From positions 1 to 64,000 of the forward strand of contig DXBJ01000008.1 in the NCBI GenBank assembly GCA_019116585.1: a DNA stretch of 64,000 bases. The letters run 5' to 3'. Origin of the DNA: Candidatus Faecalibacterium gallistercoris (lineage in GTDB: Bacteria; Bacillota; Clostridia; Oscillospirales; Ruminococcaceae). How positions within the stretch are numbered: the first letter of the stretch is position 1; each line of letters opens with the position of its first letter. Shown piece after piece: positions 15,993 to 24,255 of this stretch. The position numbers were made by a program, and so were the translations under genes. The notes beneath the pieces are model-generated. The model saw only the letters and a list, made by a program, of their open reading frames with translations, was not told the DNA's origin and searched no databases.

Positions 15993-16518
15993 CCTCGGTC
16001 CTCCTTTCCTGTTCGCGTTCCTGTTCGATCTGCGCCCGCAGCATTTTTTTGGCCCGCCACAGCTGGGCGTTCAGGGTCTTTTCGGGCCGGCGGCAGAGGC
16101 GGGCGGCCTCCGCCGGGGTGTACCCCTCCAGCAGGCACAGCCGGCAGGGGGTCTTGTAGGGCTCCCGCAGGGCCAGGATCTTCTGCTGCAGCGCCTCCTG
16201 CCCCAGGTCGGCCAGGGCCCGGGCCTCGGGGCCCTGGTCCTGCGGCGCGCCGGCCAGGGCCAGCACCTCGTCGCCGGGGGTACTCATCTTGCGGGCCCAG
16301 CCGCTGCGCAGGTGGTCTTTGGCTTTGTTGGCCGCGATGCGGGCCAGCCACTGTTTTTCGCTGCCGGCCGGGCAGCGGTCGGCCGCCCGCCATGCCGCGA
16401 GGAACGCTTCCTGCGCCAGGTCCTGGGCTGTGTCCGCATCCTGCACCAGCTGGTAGCAGACCGTATAGACAAGCCCCTGGTACTCCCGCACCATGGATGT
16501 AAATTCCTGTGTCGTCAT
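15979..16518 (-). CDS. ECF-type RNA polymerase sigma factor
   Basis: 179 residues with sigma-70 regions 2 and 4. Region 2 is YQGLVYTVCYQLVQDADTAQDLAQEAFLAAWRA, where DAQDLVQE-like residues bind core polymerase. Region 4 is YKTPCRLCLLEGYTPAEAARLCRRPEKTLNAQLWRAKKML, the -35 recognition helix-turn-helix. First gene of a four-gene operon. A sequence resembling an ECF promoter lies upstream (GAGGAA-N16-CGTA, complement of 16579-16605), which suggests autoregulation but is weak evidence. Confidence 0.92.
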   Translation of the reverse strand: MTTQEFTSMVREYQGLVYTVCYQLVQDADTAQDLAQEAFLAAWRAADRCPAGSEKQWLARIAANKAKDHLRSGWARKMSTPGDEVLALAGAPQDQGPEARALADLGQEALQQKILALREPYKTPCRLCLLEGYTPAEAARLCRRPEKTLNAQLWRAKKMLRAQIEQEREQERRTEDGTV

Positions 16519-16631
16519 ACCACCTGGCCCCGCACCCCCCTCCTGTTGATGTTGTGAACGGCCCGTTCTGTCTACTAATACGAAGCAGGGGCCGTGTTTT
16601 CCTCAACTTTTTGAAAAAATTTTTTGCGCCG

Positions 16632-16670
16632 AAAAAAACGCCCCGAGAATCCACCTCAGAGCGTCGTTTT
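16632..16670 (-). terminator. Terminator after the condensation-domain gene
   Basis: An imperfect stem (about 16638-16648 with 16656-16668) is followed on the minus strand by seven T (complement of A16632-16638). Confidence 0.65.
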
Positions 16671-16678
16671 ATGTATCC

Positions 16679-17917
16679 TTATTCCTGATAGGGCAGGGCG
16701 GGGCCCATCTCCGCCGTGGACAGGACCTTGACCCCCTCCCGCCGGCAGACGGCGCAGATGGCGTCGGTGAGGCCGGCGCGGCCCAGCTTATCCTGGATGC
16801 AGAGGATCAGCTGGCCGTGGAGGCTGGCCACCTCGTACCCCACCGACGCGCCGTCCGGCGGCACCCAGACCTGAAAGTCCCGGATGTAGTCGAGCAGGGC
16901 GGGCGGATAGCCCCGGTCGGGGTCCAGAGGGTCGCCCAGGTAGCTGATCCAGAAGTCGGCCGGGAAGTTGCCCATGGCCTCCCCCATGCTGAACACCCGC
17001 CGTTTGATCTTGAGGGGGGCTTTCAGGGCGTCCACCCGGACCACCCAGTTCATCATCTTGGCCATCTGGCCCAGCTGGACTTCCGGCACCAGGTTGCCCT
17101 TCAGGTCGGCGTCGATGGCGGGGACGATGTCCGCCAGCCGGACGTCGGGCCCGGCGTCCACCCCATAGCGGAAGGAGGCGACGCAGTTGTAAAAGGCGTC
17201 GGGCACCCCCAGGGTGCGGCGGGTGTCGGTGGAGTAGCAGTATTCCACCCGCTCCCGGCCCAGCAGGGGCTGCATCGCCAGGCTGAGCAGGCCCAGCAGG
17301 GCGCTGACCGGCTTGACCCCGCTGGCCACCGCCACATCCACCAGGCTTTGCTTGTCCAGCCGGACCATGGAGCGGCTCAGCCGCCCGGCCTCGGGCTGGA
17401 CCGGCTCAACGGCCGGCAGGCTCTCCTGGCCGGCGGTGGGGTCCAGGGCCACCAGGGCCTGCATATCGTAGGCCGGGGCCGACGCCATGGCCGGGCAGGC
17501 GAACCCGGCGCCATACCGGCGGTTGCAGTATTCCATCAAGATGCGGGTCAAAAAGCGGGCCATCCCGTGTCCGTCCGCCAGGAAATGGAACCAGTCGAAA
17601 AAGACGGTGTCCCCCTCGCAGGAGACGTTGAACAGATAGCCGTCCGTCTCCTCGGGCATGGCCCTGAGCTCGCTGCCCAGGCGGACGGTGAAGGGGCGGT
17701 CGTTCTCCACGAGATATACATCCCGTTTTTCCCGCACCAGTTTCATCTTGAAGTAATCGGCGGCGTCCAGGGCGGCGTCCACCGCCTGCTGCAGCAGGGC
17801 GGGGTCCACCGGGTCTTTCAAGAGGTACTGGTAGCGGCAGTAGATGTGTTTCTCCCGGTAAAAGTACATGGCCCCCTGGGGGAGAAACTCGCTGTAGCGG
17901 GTCGGCGTCTCGGTCAT
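16679..17917 (-). CDS. Condensation-domain acyltransferase
   Basis: 412 residues, single-domain protein with the CoA-dependent acyltransferase fold shared by NRPS condensation domains and alcohol acetyltransferases. The catalytic motif is in FFDWFHFLADGHGMARFL (H-x3-D-G). A later ISYLGDP-type motif precedes the C-terminal sheet. It is the third gene of a ligase-carrier-condensation operon, starting four bases after the carrier stop. The likely job is to transfer an acyl group from the carrier protein to an amine or alcohol. The acceptor and product cannot be inferred. Confidence 0.82.
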   Translation of the reverse strand: MTETPTRYSEFLPQGAMYFYREKHIYCRYQYLLKDPVDPALLQQAVDAALDAADYFKMKLVREKRDVYLVENDRPFTVRLGSELRAMPEETDGYLFNVSCEGDTVFFDWFHFLADGHGMARFLTRILMEYCNRRYGAGFACPAMASAPAYDMQALVALDPTAGQESLPAVEPVQPEAGRLSRSMVRLDKQSLVDVAVASGVKPVSALLGLLSLAMQPLLGRERVEYCYSTDTRRTLGVPDAFYNCVASFRYGVDAGPDVRLADIVPAIDADLKGNLVPEVQLGQMAKMMNWVVRVDALKAPLKIKRRVFSMGEAMGNFPADFWISYLGDPLDPDRGYPPALLDYIRDFQVWVPPDGASVGYEVASLHGQLILCIQDKLGRAGLTDAICAVCRREGVKVLSTAEMGPALPYQE

Positions 17918-17920
17918 GGA

Positions 17921-18163
17921 TCAGCCCACCCGTGCGCTCAGGTAATCAGCCAGGTCGCTGATGGTGACAAAGCTGCGCAGCTCTTTTTCGGGGATTCGGA
18001 TGCCGAAGGTCTCCTCCAGGTCGGCCACGATGGTCAGGATCTCCATCGAGGACAGGTCCAGATCGTCCATCAGGACGCTGTTCTCGGTCACCTCGTCGGG
18101 GCTGATCTCCGCGACATCCTCCAGGATGCCCACGATCTGTGCAATGATCTCAGTACGGCTCAT
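17921..18163 (-). CDS. Stand-alone acyl/peptidyl carrier protein
   Basis: 80 residues, one acidic four-helix bundle. The phosphopantetheine serine is in DDLDLSSMEILTIVADLEE (LSSME, equivalent to DSLxx). It is not in a fatty-acid gene cluster; it lies between a dedicated AMP-forming ligase and a condensation enzyme, so it most likely carries the substrate activated by the ligase. The AcpS at 53853 could modify it. A GGAAG site precedes the ATG. Confidence 0.9.
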   Translation of the reverse strand: MSRTEIIAQIVGILEDVAEISPDEVTENSVLMDDLDLSSMEILTIVADLEETFGIRIPEKELRSFVTISDLADYLSARVG

Positions 18164-18207
18164 AACAATTGCTTCCTTTCGGTAATATTCGATGTTTTCT
18201 ATACAAG

Positions 18208-18238
18208 GCGGCCCTTATAGTATATCCCAAGGGGCCGC
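18208..18238 (-). other. Hairpin between ligase and carrier genes
   Basis: GCGGCCCTT (18208-18216) pairs with AAGGGGCCGC (18229-18238) around an AT-rich loop. There is no T run on the minus strand, so it is an RNA stability or weak attenuation element rather than a clear terminator. Confidence 0.4.
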
Positions 18239-18249
18239 ACCCATATGCG

Positions 18250-19716
18250 TTATTTCCGCTGCAGCTTGCCCGCGGCGTTGCGGGGCAGCGGCCCCTCCGC
18301 CAGGTGGACCGCCGCGATCCGCTTGTACAGGGGCAGGGTGCGGTTCAGCTCGGTGACATAGGCCTGCACGGCGGCCTGTTTGTCCCCGGCGCCGCCCTCG
18401 CCGCACCAGACCAGCGCGCCGATCTTGCCGTTCTCTTCCCGGACCAGGCTCTCGGTGACCTCGGGGCACTGGTTCAGTTTGGCCTCCAGCTCCTCGGGGC
18501 TGACGTTCTCGCCGCTGCCCAGGATGATGACGTTCTTTTTGCGGCCGGTGAGGAAGATGTACCCCCGTTCGTCGATGCGGGCCAGGTCGCCGGTGTGCAG
18601 CCAGCCCTCGGCGTCCAGCACCTCGGCGGTGCCCTCCGGGTCCTTGTAATAGCCCATCATCACCGAGTCGCCCCGGATGCACAGCTCGCCGTTGTCCAGC
18701 TTGTATTCCCGCTTGGGGTCCCGCAGGCCCACCGAGTGGATGTCGGCCAGGTCCTGGGAGTTGTTCCAGGCGCCGTCCCCCACCGACTCGGTCAGGCCGT
18801 ACATTTGGCAGATGAAGAAACCCGCCCCGATCAGGTCGGACATGGTGTCGGCATCCATGGAGGCCGCGCCGCAGGTCAGCACCTTGAGGCTGCCCAGGCG
18901 GTCCCGCCGGCCGCGGAGCACATCCCGGTGGATGGTCTGCAGCAGCACCGGCACCACCGCCATGACCTCGCTGTCCATAGCGGCCAGGTCGCGGTAGAAA
19001 TACTTCAGGTCGTTGCACAGGTTGATGGTGTTGCCCATGATGGCCCAGGAGATGGAGCTGGTCAGGGCCGCCACATGGAACATGGGCAGCACCGAGAAGG
19101 AGCGGAACTTGCTGGTGTCCCAGCCGGTCTGCCTTTCGATGTCCTCAAAGGGCAGGCAGTAAAAGTCCATGGGGGCGAACAGGTTGCGGTGGCTGATCAT
19201 GACCCCCTTGCTGCGGCCGGTGGTGCCCGAGGTGAACAGGATCACCGACAGCGCGTCCCGGTCGGCACACTCGGCGCAGGGGTCGCTCCAGGCGGAGGTC
19301 TTGTAGCCGTCCACCGGCAGCAGCCTGCCGCCGTAGGCGGCGGTCAGGGCGGGCTCCCGCCCGGCAAACTCGCCGTCGTGCAGGATGTAGGCCGGCTCCA
19401 CCAGGTCCAGCTCATACTGGATCTCGTCCCAGTTCTTTTGCAGGTTGAGGGGCACCAGCACCGCGCCGGTCAAAAGGACCGAGAACATATTGACCAGAAA
19501 ATCGTAGCCGTTGCGGGCCAGCAGGCAGACCTTCTTGCCCCGGATGTCCGGGTCGCGGTGGAGCAGCAGCCCCGCCGCCCGACGGATGTCCTGGGCGTAC
19601 TGCCCGTACCGGATGCTGACCACCCCGCCCTTTGCCTCGTCGTAATACTGAATGGCGACCTTGCCGGCATAATTCGCCTCCATGTTGTTGACCAGCTGAT
19701 AGACTGTCGAGATCAT
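18250..19716 (-). CDS. AMP-forming acyl/aminoacyl ligase (ANL superfamily)
   Basis: 488 residues. Activates a carboxylic acid with ATP and loads it on a thiol, here presumably the adjacent carrier. ANL motifs in order: LFTSGTTGRSKGVM (phosphate loop), MYGLTESVG, LHTGDLARIDERGYIFLTGRKKN (hinge) and the C-terminal catalytic Lys in LPRNAAGKLQRK. I chose the ATG at 19716 because AGGAGG lies nine bases upstream; the open frame continues upstream without support. A sigma-A promoter lies 60 bases before it. It is first in a three-gene operon with the carrier and condensation enzymes. Substrate unknown. Confidence 0.9.
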   Translation of the reverse strand: MISTVYQLVNNMEANYAGKVAIQYYDEAKGGVVSIRYGQYAQDIRRAAGLLLHRDPDIRGKKVCLLARNGYDFLVNMFSVLLTGAVLVPLNLQKNWDEIQYELDLVEPAYILHDGEFAGREPALTAAYGGRLLPVDGYKTSAWSDPCAECADRDALSVILFTSGTTGRSKGVMISHRNLFAPMDFYCLPFEDIERQTGWDTSKFRSFSVLPMFHVAALTSSISWAIMGNTINLCNDLKYFYRDLAAMDSEVMAVVPVLLQTIHRDVLRGRRDRLGSLKVLTCGAASMDADTMSDLIGAGFFICQMYGLTESVGDGAWNNSQDLADIHSVGLRDPKREYKLDNGELCIRGDSVMMGYYKDPEGTAEVLDAEGWLHTGDLARIDERGYIFLTGRKKNVIILGSGENVSPEELEAKLNQCPEVTESLVREENGKIGALVWCGEGGAGDKQAAVQAYVTELNRTLPLYKRIAAVHLAEGPLPRNAAGKLQRK

Positions 19717-19774
19717 CGTTCTCATCCTCCTGTCTTGTGAGGGGCGCATGATAGGCCCCTGTTGGATCGTATTC

Positions 19775-19803
19775 ATTATATAGGAACACAAATGCCTTTG
19801 CAA
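19775..19803 (-). promoter_or_regulatory. Promoter of the ligase-carrier-condensation operon
   Basis: Minus-strand TTGCAA (complement of 19798-19803), 17 bases, TATAAT (complement of 19775-19780). Confidence 0.75.
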
Positions 19804-19805
19804 CC

Positions 19806-19889
19806 AAAAAACGCGCCGCCGGGCTGCGGCGCAGCTACCTGTATTACAGGTGCTATCAACAGGATACCACGCACCCGCCCGGCTGTCAA
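19806..19889 (-). promoter_or_regulatory. Promoter, operator-like dyad and immediate terminator
   Basis: On the minus strand, TTGACA (complement of 19884-19889), 17 bases and TATCCT (complement of 19861-19866) would start a transcript near 19854. It begins with a perfect dyad ACCTGTA-A-TACAGGT (19837-19851) and ends at a seven-base-pair stem (19813-19819 with 19826-19832) plus six T at 19806-19811. This encodes either a roughly 50-nucleotide RNA or an attenuated second promoter for the ligase operon; the dyad may instead be a repressor site. Confidence 0.5.
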
Positions 19890-20125
19890 TGCCCGGGGCG
19901 GGATTTTTGCGGCGCACACTCCCCCCTGTTTTTGCATACGATGCACCAGCACGGCAAAACAGGCCCCCGCCCGCCCAAAAGCGCCCCTCTTTTGCAACAG
20001 GCCGGACGCTTTGGCAGCGCGGGCCGGCGGACAGATGCAAATGTTCCCAAATGCTTGGATACGACGGGATTTATGCTAAACTAAATTCCGTCAGGCCCCC
20101 GGCCGGCGCAAAATGCCGATTCAAA

Positions 20126-20154
20126 TTGACAGCCGGGTGAAAAAGCATTATACT
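20126..20154 (+). promoter_or_regulatory. Promoter of the acyltransferase gene
   Basis: TTGACA (20126-20131), 17 bases, TATACT (20149-20154). The twelve bases from the -35 (TTGACAGCCGGG) are identical to those of the opposite-facing promoter at 19889. Confidence 0.75.
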
Positions 20155-20270
20155 AGATTTGAACAAATCTTTGTGCAAACCAAAGGCACGATGTGTATAA
20201 CCTGCCAATCCTTCCTTTTTCGCCGGGCCTGCTGGAAGGAATTTTTGATTTCTGCGAGGAGGACCCTTCG

Positions 20271-21401
20271 ATGAAAGGAACCAAAGCGCGCACGGTCAAC
20301 ACTCTTGGGATGTTCGACCTGTTCAAGGGCATAGGCATGGCCACCGTCATCTTTGTGCATACGGCCGAATCCTATTCCATCGATCTGGGCGGCGGCCTGT
20401 CCGTCACAAGTTTTCTTCTGTTCATCTACCGGGAGGCGCTGATGTCCGCCTTCTACATAGCCAGCGGGTACGGTTTCCGCAAGCGGTCGGTGGGCAAATG
20501 CGTCCAGCAGCAGCTGCGGGGCATCCTGCCGCCCTTCCTGTACACGGCGCTGGCTACGGCGGGGCTGCATCTGTTTTTGCACCACCACTTCTTCGGCTCG
20601 TGGGAGGTGGCCGTCGCCGAAAGCGAGAAGGTCCTGGCGGGCTTTCTGCTGGGGCTGCCCCACACCTCCGACTATTTCGGGATGAACATCTTCTCCTGCG
20701 GGCCCATGTGGTACCTGCTGACCATGGCCGTAGGCTGGATCATCCTGGACATCCTGTTCAATGCCTTTCCCGAGCGGTACATACCCTGCGCGGTGGCCGT
20801 CACGGCCATCCTGGGCTGGGGCACCTGCCTTGTGTGGGAGCTGCCCTTCTGCCTGTCCCAGGGCATGACGGTGGTGCCCTACCTCTATCTGGGCCACATC
20901 ATGAAAAAGCGCCGCTGGCTGGAGCAGCCCCGGCTGCCCTGGCTTTTCCCGGCGGCGGCGGTCTGCATGGCGGTGTCGGCGGTGGGGTCCATCCTGTCCG
21001 GAGCCACCGACAACATGTCCATGGGCGAGTGGACCCTGGGCCCCGGGGGCATCTTCGTCAACGGCGTCATCGGCCTGTGGATCATCACCCTCTTTGTCCG
21101 GCTGGGCAGCCGCTGTGAAAACGCCCTGACCCACTTCCTGGACGGGGTGGGCCGCCGGTCCCTCCACATTTTCTGCCTCCACACCGTGGAGCTGATCGCG
21201 GTGCCCTGGTACCTGTTTGCGGCCCAGTTTGCGGCAAACCCCATTGTGGGGCTGCTGGCCCAGTATCTGCTGCGGTGCTCCTTCATCGCGGCCGGGTGCC
21301 TCCTGCTGGAGCTGCGCAAGCGGGTCGCCTCGCCCCGCACCCGGAAAGCCCGGCTGGCGCGCCGGCAGGAGCGGGTGCAGCGGTACGTCGCCCGCCACTG
21401 A
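20271..21401 (+). CDS. Membrane acyltransferase (acyltransferase 3-like)
   Basis: 376 residues with about ten membrane helices. The N-terminus TLGMFDLFKGIGMATVIFVHTAESY resembles the RxxxFDxxKGIxxxxVxxxH signature of family 3 acyltransferases, which O-acylate envelope glycans or lipids; the His is conserved. A basic cytoplasmic tail ends it (RKARLARRQERVQR). The ATG at 20271 follows GCGAGGAGGACCC; the frame opens 26 codons earlier without a site. It is divergent from the ligase-carrier-condensation operon and followed by glycosyltransferase genes, so a role in decorating a surface polymer is plausible but unproven. Confidence 0.8.
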   Translation: MKGTKARTVNTLGMFDLFKGIGMATVIFVHTAESYSIDLGGGLSVTSFLLFIYREALMSAFYIASGYGFRKRSVGKCVQQQLRGILPPFLYTALATAGLHLFLHHHFFGSWEVAVAESEKVLAGFLLGLPHTSDYFGMNIFSCGPMWYLLTMAVGWIILDILFNAFPERYIPCAVAVTAILGWGTCLVWELPFCLSQGMTVVPYLYLGHIMKKRRWLEQPRLPWLFPAAAVCMAVSAVGSILSGATDNMSMGEWTLGPGGIFVNGVIGLWIITLFVRLGSRCENALTHFLDGVGRRSLHIFCLHTVELIAVPWYLFAAQFAANPIVGLLAQYLLRCSFIAAGCLLLELRKRVASPRTRKARLARRQERVQRYVARH

Positions 21402-21565
21402 AAACACATCCATCTTCTTCTGCGGCAGGGTCCGCCCCGCCGCAGAAATTTTTGTTCCTCTGCGGCTTCCAGAATCTTCCAAAAGACCCGGTTCTCAATT
21501 TCTGACGGCAAAACGGATTCCCGGGCCCCGCGCCCGGGCAGACTAAGGATATGAGGTGAAGAATC

Positions 21566-22360
21566 ATGCCCCCTGCAACCAAACCGACCCCCGACCAGCG
21601 GATCGCCGAGCTGGAACAGCAGCTCGCCCTGTCCGACCAGGGCGTGTCCAAGCTGGCCCAGCGCTGCCTTGCGCTGGAGCAGCAGCTCGCCGTGCTGGAA
21701 AAGCACGAGACCTACGACAACATGACCCTGTTCCGCCTGACGCTGTACCTGGACTGCGGCCTGGGCTTTTCCGAGCAGGACACCCTGCCCGCGCCGGTGT
21801 CGGCCTACTCGGCCAACAACCACACCGTCTCGGCCATCTTCGAGCTGCCGCGGGAGGTGCAGGCCATCCGCATCGACCCCGGGGAGCTGCCCTGCTATAT
21901 CACGGGGCTGGCTTTGTCGGACGAGCGTCTGGAGGCCGTGCCCAACGGGGCCCTGGTCCTGGACGGGGACAAGACCCTGTTTTTGAACTTTGACCCCCAG
22001 TTCTATGTGGGCTGCCCCGAGCGGCTGCCCGCCGGGACCAAACTGGCGGTCTCCTACACCTACTACCCCCTCCAGACGGGCGCCGACGACACCGTTTTTC
22101 ACGCCATGCGCCGGGGCATCGAGCTGGTGCAGGCCCGGGCCGCCGCCGCCGCTGCCGCCGCCGACGAACAGCGGGCCCTGGCCCAGAATTACGGCGAGCA
22201 GCTGGCCGGCCAGGAGCGCCGGGCCCTCCACCTGGAAGAACAGCTGGAAGCCGCCATCACCGAAAAAGAGCATTTCCGCATCAGCTACGAGGCGGTGCTG
22301 TCCAGCGCCTGCTGGAAGCTGACCGCCCCCATCCGCGCGCTGTTTGGGCGGAACAAATAA
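21566..22360 (+). CDS. Coiled-coil protein associated with glycosyltransferase
   Basis: 264 residues. A coiled coil (residues 8-50, LEQQLA repeats) is followed by a beta-rich domain of about 110 residues (MTLFRLTLYLDCGLGFSEQD...), another Ala-rich coiled coil, and the C-terminal motif SSACWKLTAPIRALF. That last motif is common at the end of Firmicute polysaccharide glycosyltransferases and their companions. It is soluble with no signal peptide. The glycosyltransferase gene starts 14 bases downstream, so the two probably work as a complex. Confidence 0.75.
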   Translation: MPPATKPTPDQRIAELEQQLALSDQGVSKLAQRCLALEQQLAVLEKHETYDNMTLFRLTLYLDCGLGFSEQDTLPAPVSAYSANNHTVSAIFELPREVQAIRIDPGELPCYITGLALSDERLEAVPNGALVLDGDKTLFLNFDPQFYVGCPERLPAGTKLAVSYTYYPLQTGADDTVFHAMRRGIELVQARAAAAAAAADEQRALAQNYGEQLAGQERRALHLEEQLEAAITEKEHFRISYEAVLSSACWKLTAPIRALFGRNK

Positions 22361-22373
22361 GCCGAGGTACGCC

Positions 22374-23993
22374 ATGTATTCCACTTACAGTCAATTCCAG
22401 CAGTTCCAGCTGTCCACCCAGCCCTACCAGGACACCCAGCGCACCTGGCTGGCGGTCTATGCGCCGGGGCGCTGTGCCAGCCTGGCCGCCAGCCTGGAGC
22501 TGCAGCTCCACCGCAAATTCCAGCTGACCCAGTCCCTGGACGGCCTGCCCCAGGGGGTGGACGGGGTGGTGGTGGCCGCCGAGGACGCCGAGTGCCTCAG
22601 CACCACCCTCTCCTATTTTGCAGCCGCTTTGCAGAGCGGGGCGGACCTTGCCTTCTGCGACGCGGTGTTCGGCTTCGAGGGGGACACGGTGGTCTACCGG
22701 GCTGCCGGCCGCCCCGAGGGATGCCGGTGCGCCGTCCTTTCCCGGGCGCTGCTGGAGCGCTGCCGCGCCAGGGCCAAAGACCCCGACTGCCCCGCCGCCC
22801 TGCTGGAGCTGGCCTTCCGGCTGGCCGGGCAGCCGGTGCACATCTCTCAGGCCCTGCTGCGCTACCGCCGCCCGCCCTGCGCCGAGGACCTGTTCTCCCC
22901 CCGGGGCAAACGGGCCCTGCTGCTCAGCCATGTGCTGGACATGACCGGCGCCCCCATCGTGCTGGTCAGCGCGGTGCCGGTGCTGCGCCGGATGGGCTAT
23001 GAGGTGGCCGTCCTGGGCCCGGGGGACGGGGGTTCCCTCTCCCTTTTTGTGGAGGCCGGGGCCACCGCCGTCACCCACCCCGACTGCGTCAGCTCCTCCG
23101 CCTTGTGGGGGCTGGCCACCGCCGCCGACCTGGTCATCGCCAACACCATCGTGGAGGTCAAGGCCATCCGCGCCCTGAGCGGCGGCCCGGTGCCGGTGCT
23201 GTGGTGGCTCCACGACGCCTTTGTGGGGTACGGGTACCTGTCCCACCTGATCCCCCGGGAGCTGGGGCCCAACATCCGGGTCTGCGCCGTGGGCAGCCAC
23301 GCCACCGCCGCCATGCACGCCCACCGCCCCGGCTTCGAGATCGGGCAGCTGATCTACGGCCTGCCCGACTACGCCCAGGACACCTTTGAGCCCTACGACA
23401 CCGGCTACGCCGGCGGCCTGCCCCTCTTTGTCAGCGTGGGGGCCTTCGAGTCCCGCAAGGGGCAGGACATCCTGGTGGACGCCATCCGGCTCCTGCCCGG
23501 CGAGGTCCGCTCCCGGGCGGCCTTCCTCTTTGTGGGCAAGGGGGCGGACAAGCGCCTGCTGGCCCAGGTGCAGCAGCTGGCCGCCGATTATCCCCAAAAC
23601 GTCTTTTATGTCAGCCGGCTGACCCGGGACGAGATCAAGTCCCTGATGCAGCAGTGCACCTGCACCGTCTGCAGCTCCCGGGACGACCCCATGCCCACCT
23701 TTGTCACCGAGGGGCTGATCTTCGGCAAGCCGGGCATCGTCTCGGAGCACACCGGCACCGCCGGCCTTATCACCGAGGGGGTGGACGGCTTTGTCTATCA
23801 CGGGGACAGCCCCGCCGCCCTGGCCGAGGCCATGACCAAGCTGATCGCCCACCCGGGGCTGGCCGCCCGGATGGCCCCGGCCTGCCGGGCCCTCTACGAG
23901 CGGTACTATTCCAAGCAGTCCTTTGCCGACACCCTCCAGGCCCAGGTGGAGGCCCTCCTGCAGCAGGTGCAGCCCGCGCCGGACGTCTCCTGA
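22374..23993 (+). CDS. Glycosyltransferase family 4 with N-terminal GT2-like remnant
   Basis: 539 residues. Residues about 20-180 look like a degenerate GT-A/GT2 domain (VDGVVVAAEDAECLSTTLSYFAAAL) without a clear DxD motif. The C-terminal 350 residues are GT-B: donor-binding GAFESRKGQDILVDAI, the FVGKGADKRLL strand and the family 4 E-x7-E region FVTEGLIFGKPGIVSEHTG. It should transfer a nucleotide-activated sugar to a surface glycan at the cytoplasmic face. The ATG at 22374 follows GAGGTACGCC. It forms an operon with the preceding coiled-coil gene and ends at a strong terminator. Confidence 0.88.
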   Translation: MYSTYSQFQQFQLSTQPYQDTQRTWLAVYAPGRCASLAASLELQLHRKFQLTQSLDGLPQGVDGVVVAAEDAECLSTTLSYFAAALQSGADLAFCDAVFGFEGDTVVYRAAGRPEGCRCAVLSRALLERCRARAKDPDCPAALLELAFRLAGQPVHISQALLRYRRPPCAEDLFSPRGKRALLLSHVLDMTGAPIVLVSAVPVLRRMGYEVAVLGPGDGGSLSLFVEAGATAVTHPDCVSSSALWGLATAADLVIANTIVEVKAIRALSGGPVPVLWWLHDAFVGYGYLSHLIPRELGPNIRVCAVGSHATAAMHAHRPGFEIGQLIYGLPDYAQDTFEPYDTGYAGGLPLFVSVGAFESRKGQDILVDAIRLLPGEVRSRAAFLFVGKGADKRLLAQVQQLAADYPQNVFYVSRLTRDEIKSLMQQCTCTVCSSRDDPMPTFVTEGLIFGKPGIVSEHTGTAGLITEGVDGFVYHGDSPAALAEAMTKLIAHPGLAARMAPACRALYERYYSKQSFADTLQAQVEALLQQVQPAPDVS

Positions 23994-24025
23994 CCCTCCC
24001 GGGCCGGTTTGATCCCACAGTAAAC

Positions 24026-24071
24026 AAAAAGACGGGCGCCCGGGTGGTCAAGCCGGGCGGCCCGTCTTTTG
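24026..24071. terminator. Bidirectional terminator, glycosyltransferase / small RNA
   Basis: A stem of about thirteen base pairs (24030-24043 with 24053-24067) has TTTT on the plus side and AAAAA (T run on the minus strand) at 24026-24030. It can end both the plus-strand glycosyltransferase and the minus-strand RNA. Confidence 0.85.
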
Positions 24072-24225
24072 CTCTGCCGTTCGAGGCGCGGGCGGCGCAA
24101 ACCAAACCTGCCCGCAGGCCTCACAGAAATGGAGATAAAAGAGAGAATGGAATGGAGGAGTTCTCGTATCGCTGAAATCGCCCCTGCCCCTTGTTGCAGG
24201 GAGGACTTCTGCTGTGGTACGCCTG

Positions 24226-24241
24226 GTTAGAATCAACTAAC
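24226..24241. repeat. Dyad GTTAG-N6-CTAAC, copy 1
   Basis: GTTAG at 24226-24230 and CTAAC at 24237-24241. Same arms and spacing as copy 2 at 24537-24552 near pflB. It may be an operator, or an RNA hairpin at the start of the small RNA. Confidence 0.55.
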
Positions 24242-24255
24242 CTCGGCGCACCCAT

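Larger units (their letters stand above)
24024..24249 (-). ncRNA. Candidate small RNA with anti-Shine-Dalgarno loop
   Basis: A consensus minus-strand promoter (24256-24284) drives about 225 nucleotides ending at the terminator above. No open frame with a ribosome binding site lies within. The 5' end folds as CGCC-GA-GGTTAG-TTGATT-CTAACC-A-GGCG. A second hairpin presents CTCCTCC in a 13-base loop closed by GAGAA/TTCTC (24143-24165 on the plus strand). Another TCCTCC lies near 24206. C-rich loops of this kind are the seed regions of Firmicute regulatory RNAs that block ribosome binding sites. Targets are unknown. Confidence 0.6.

Noticed and set aside
24048..24236. A 62-codon minus-strand frame inside the candidate small RNA
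   Set aside because: It begins with TTG and lacks a ribosome binding site. The folded, terminator-ended transcript is better explained as non-coding.
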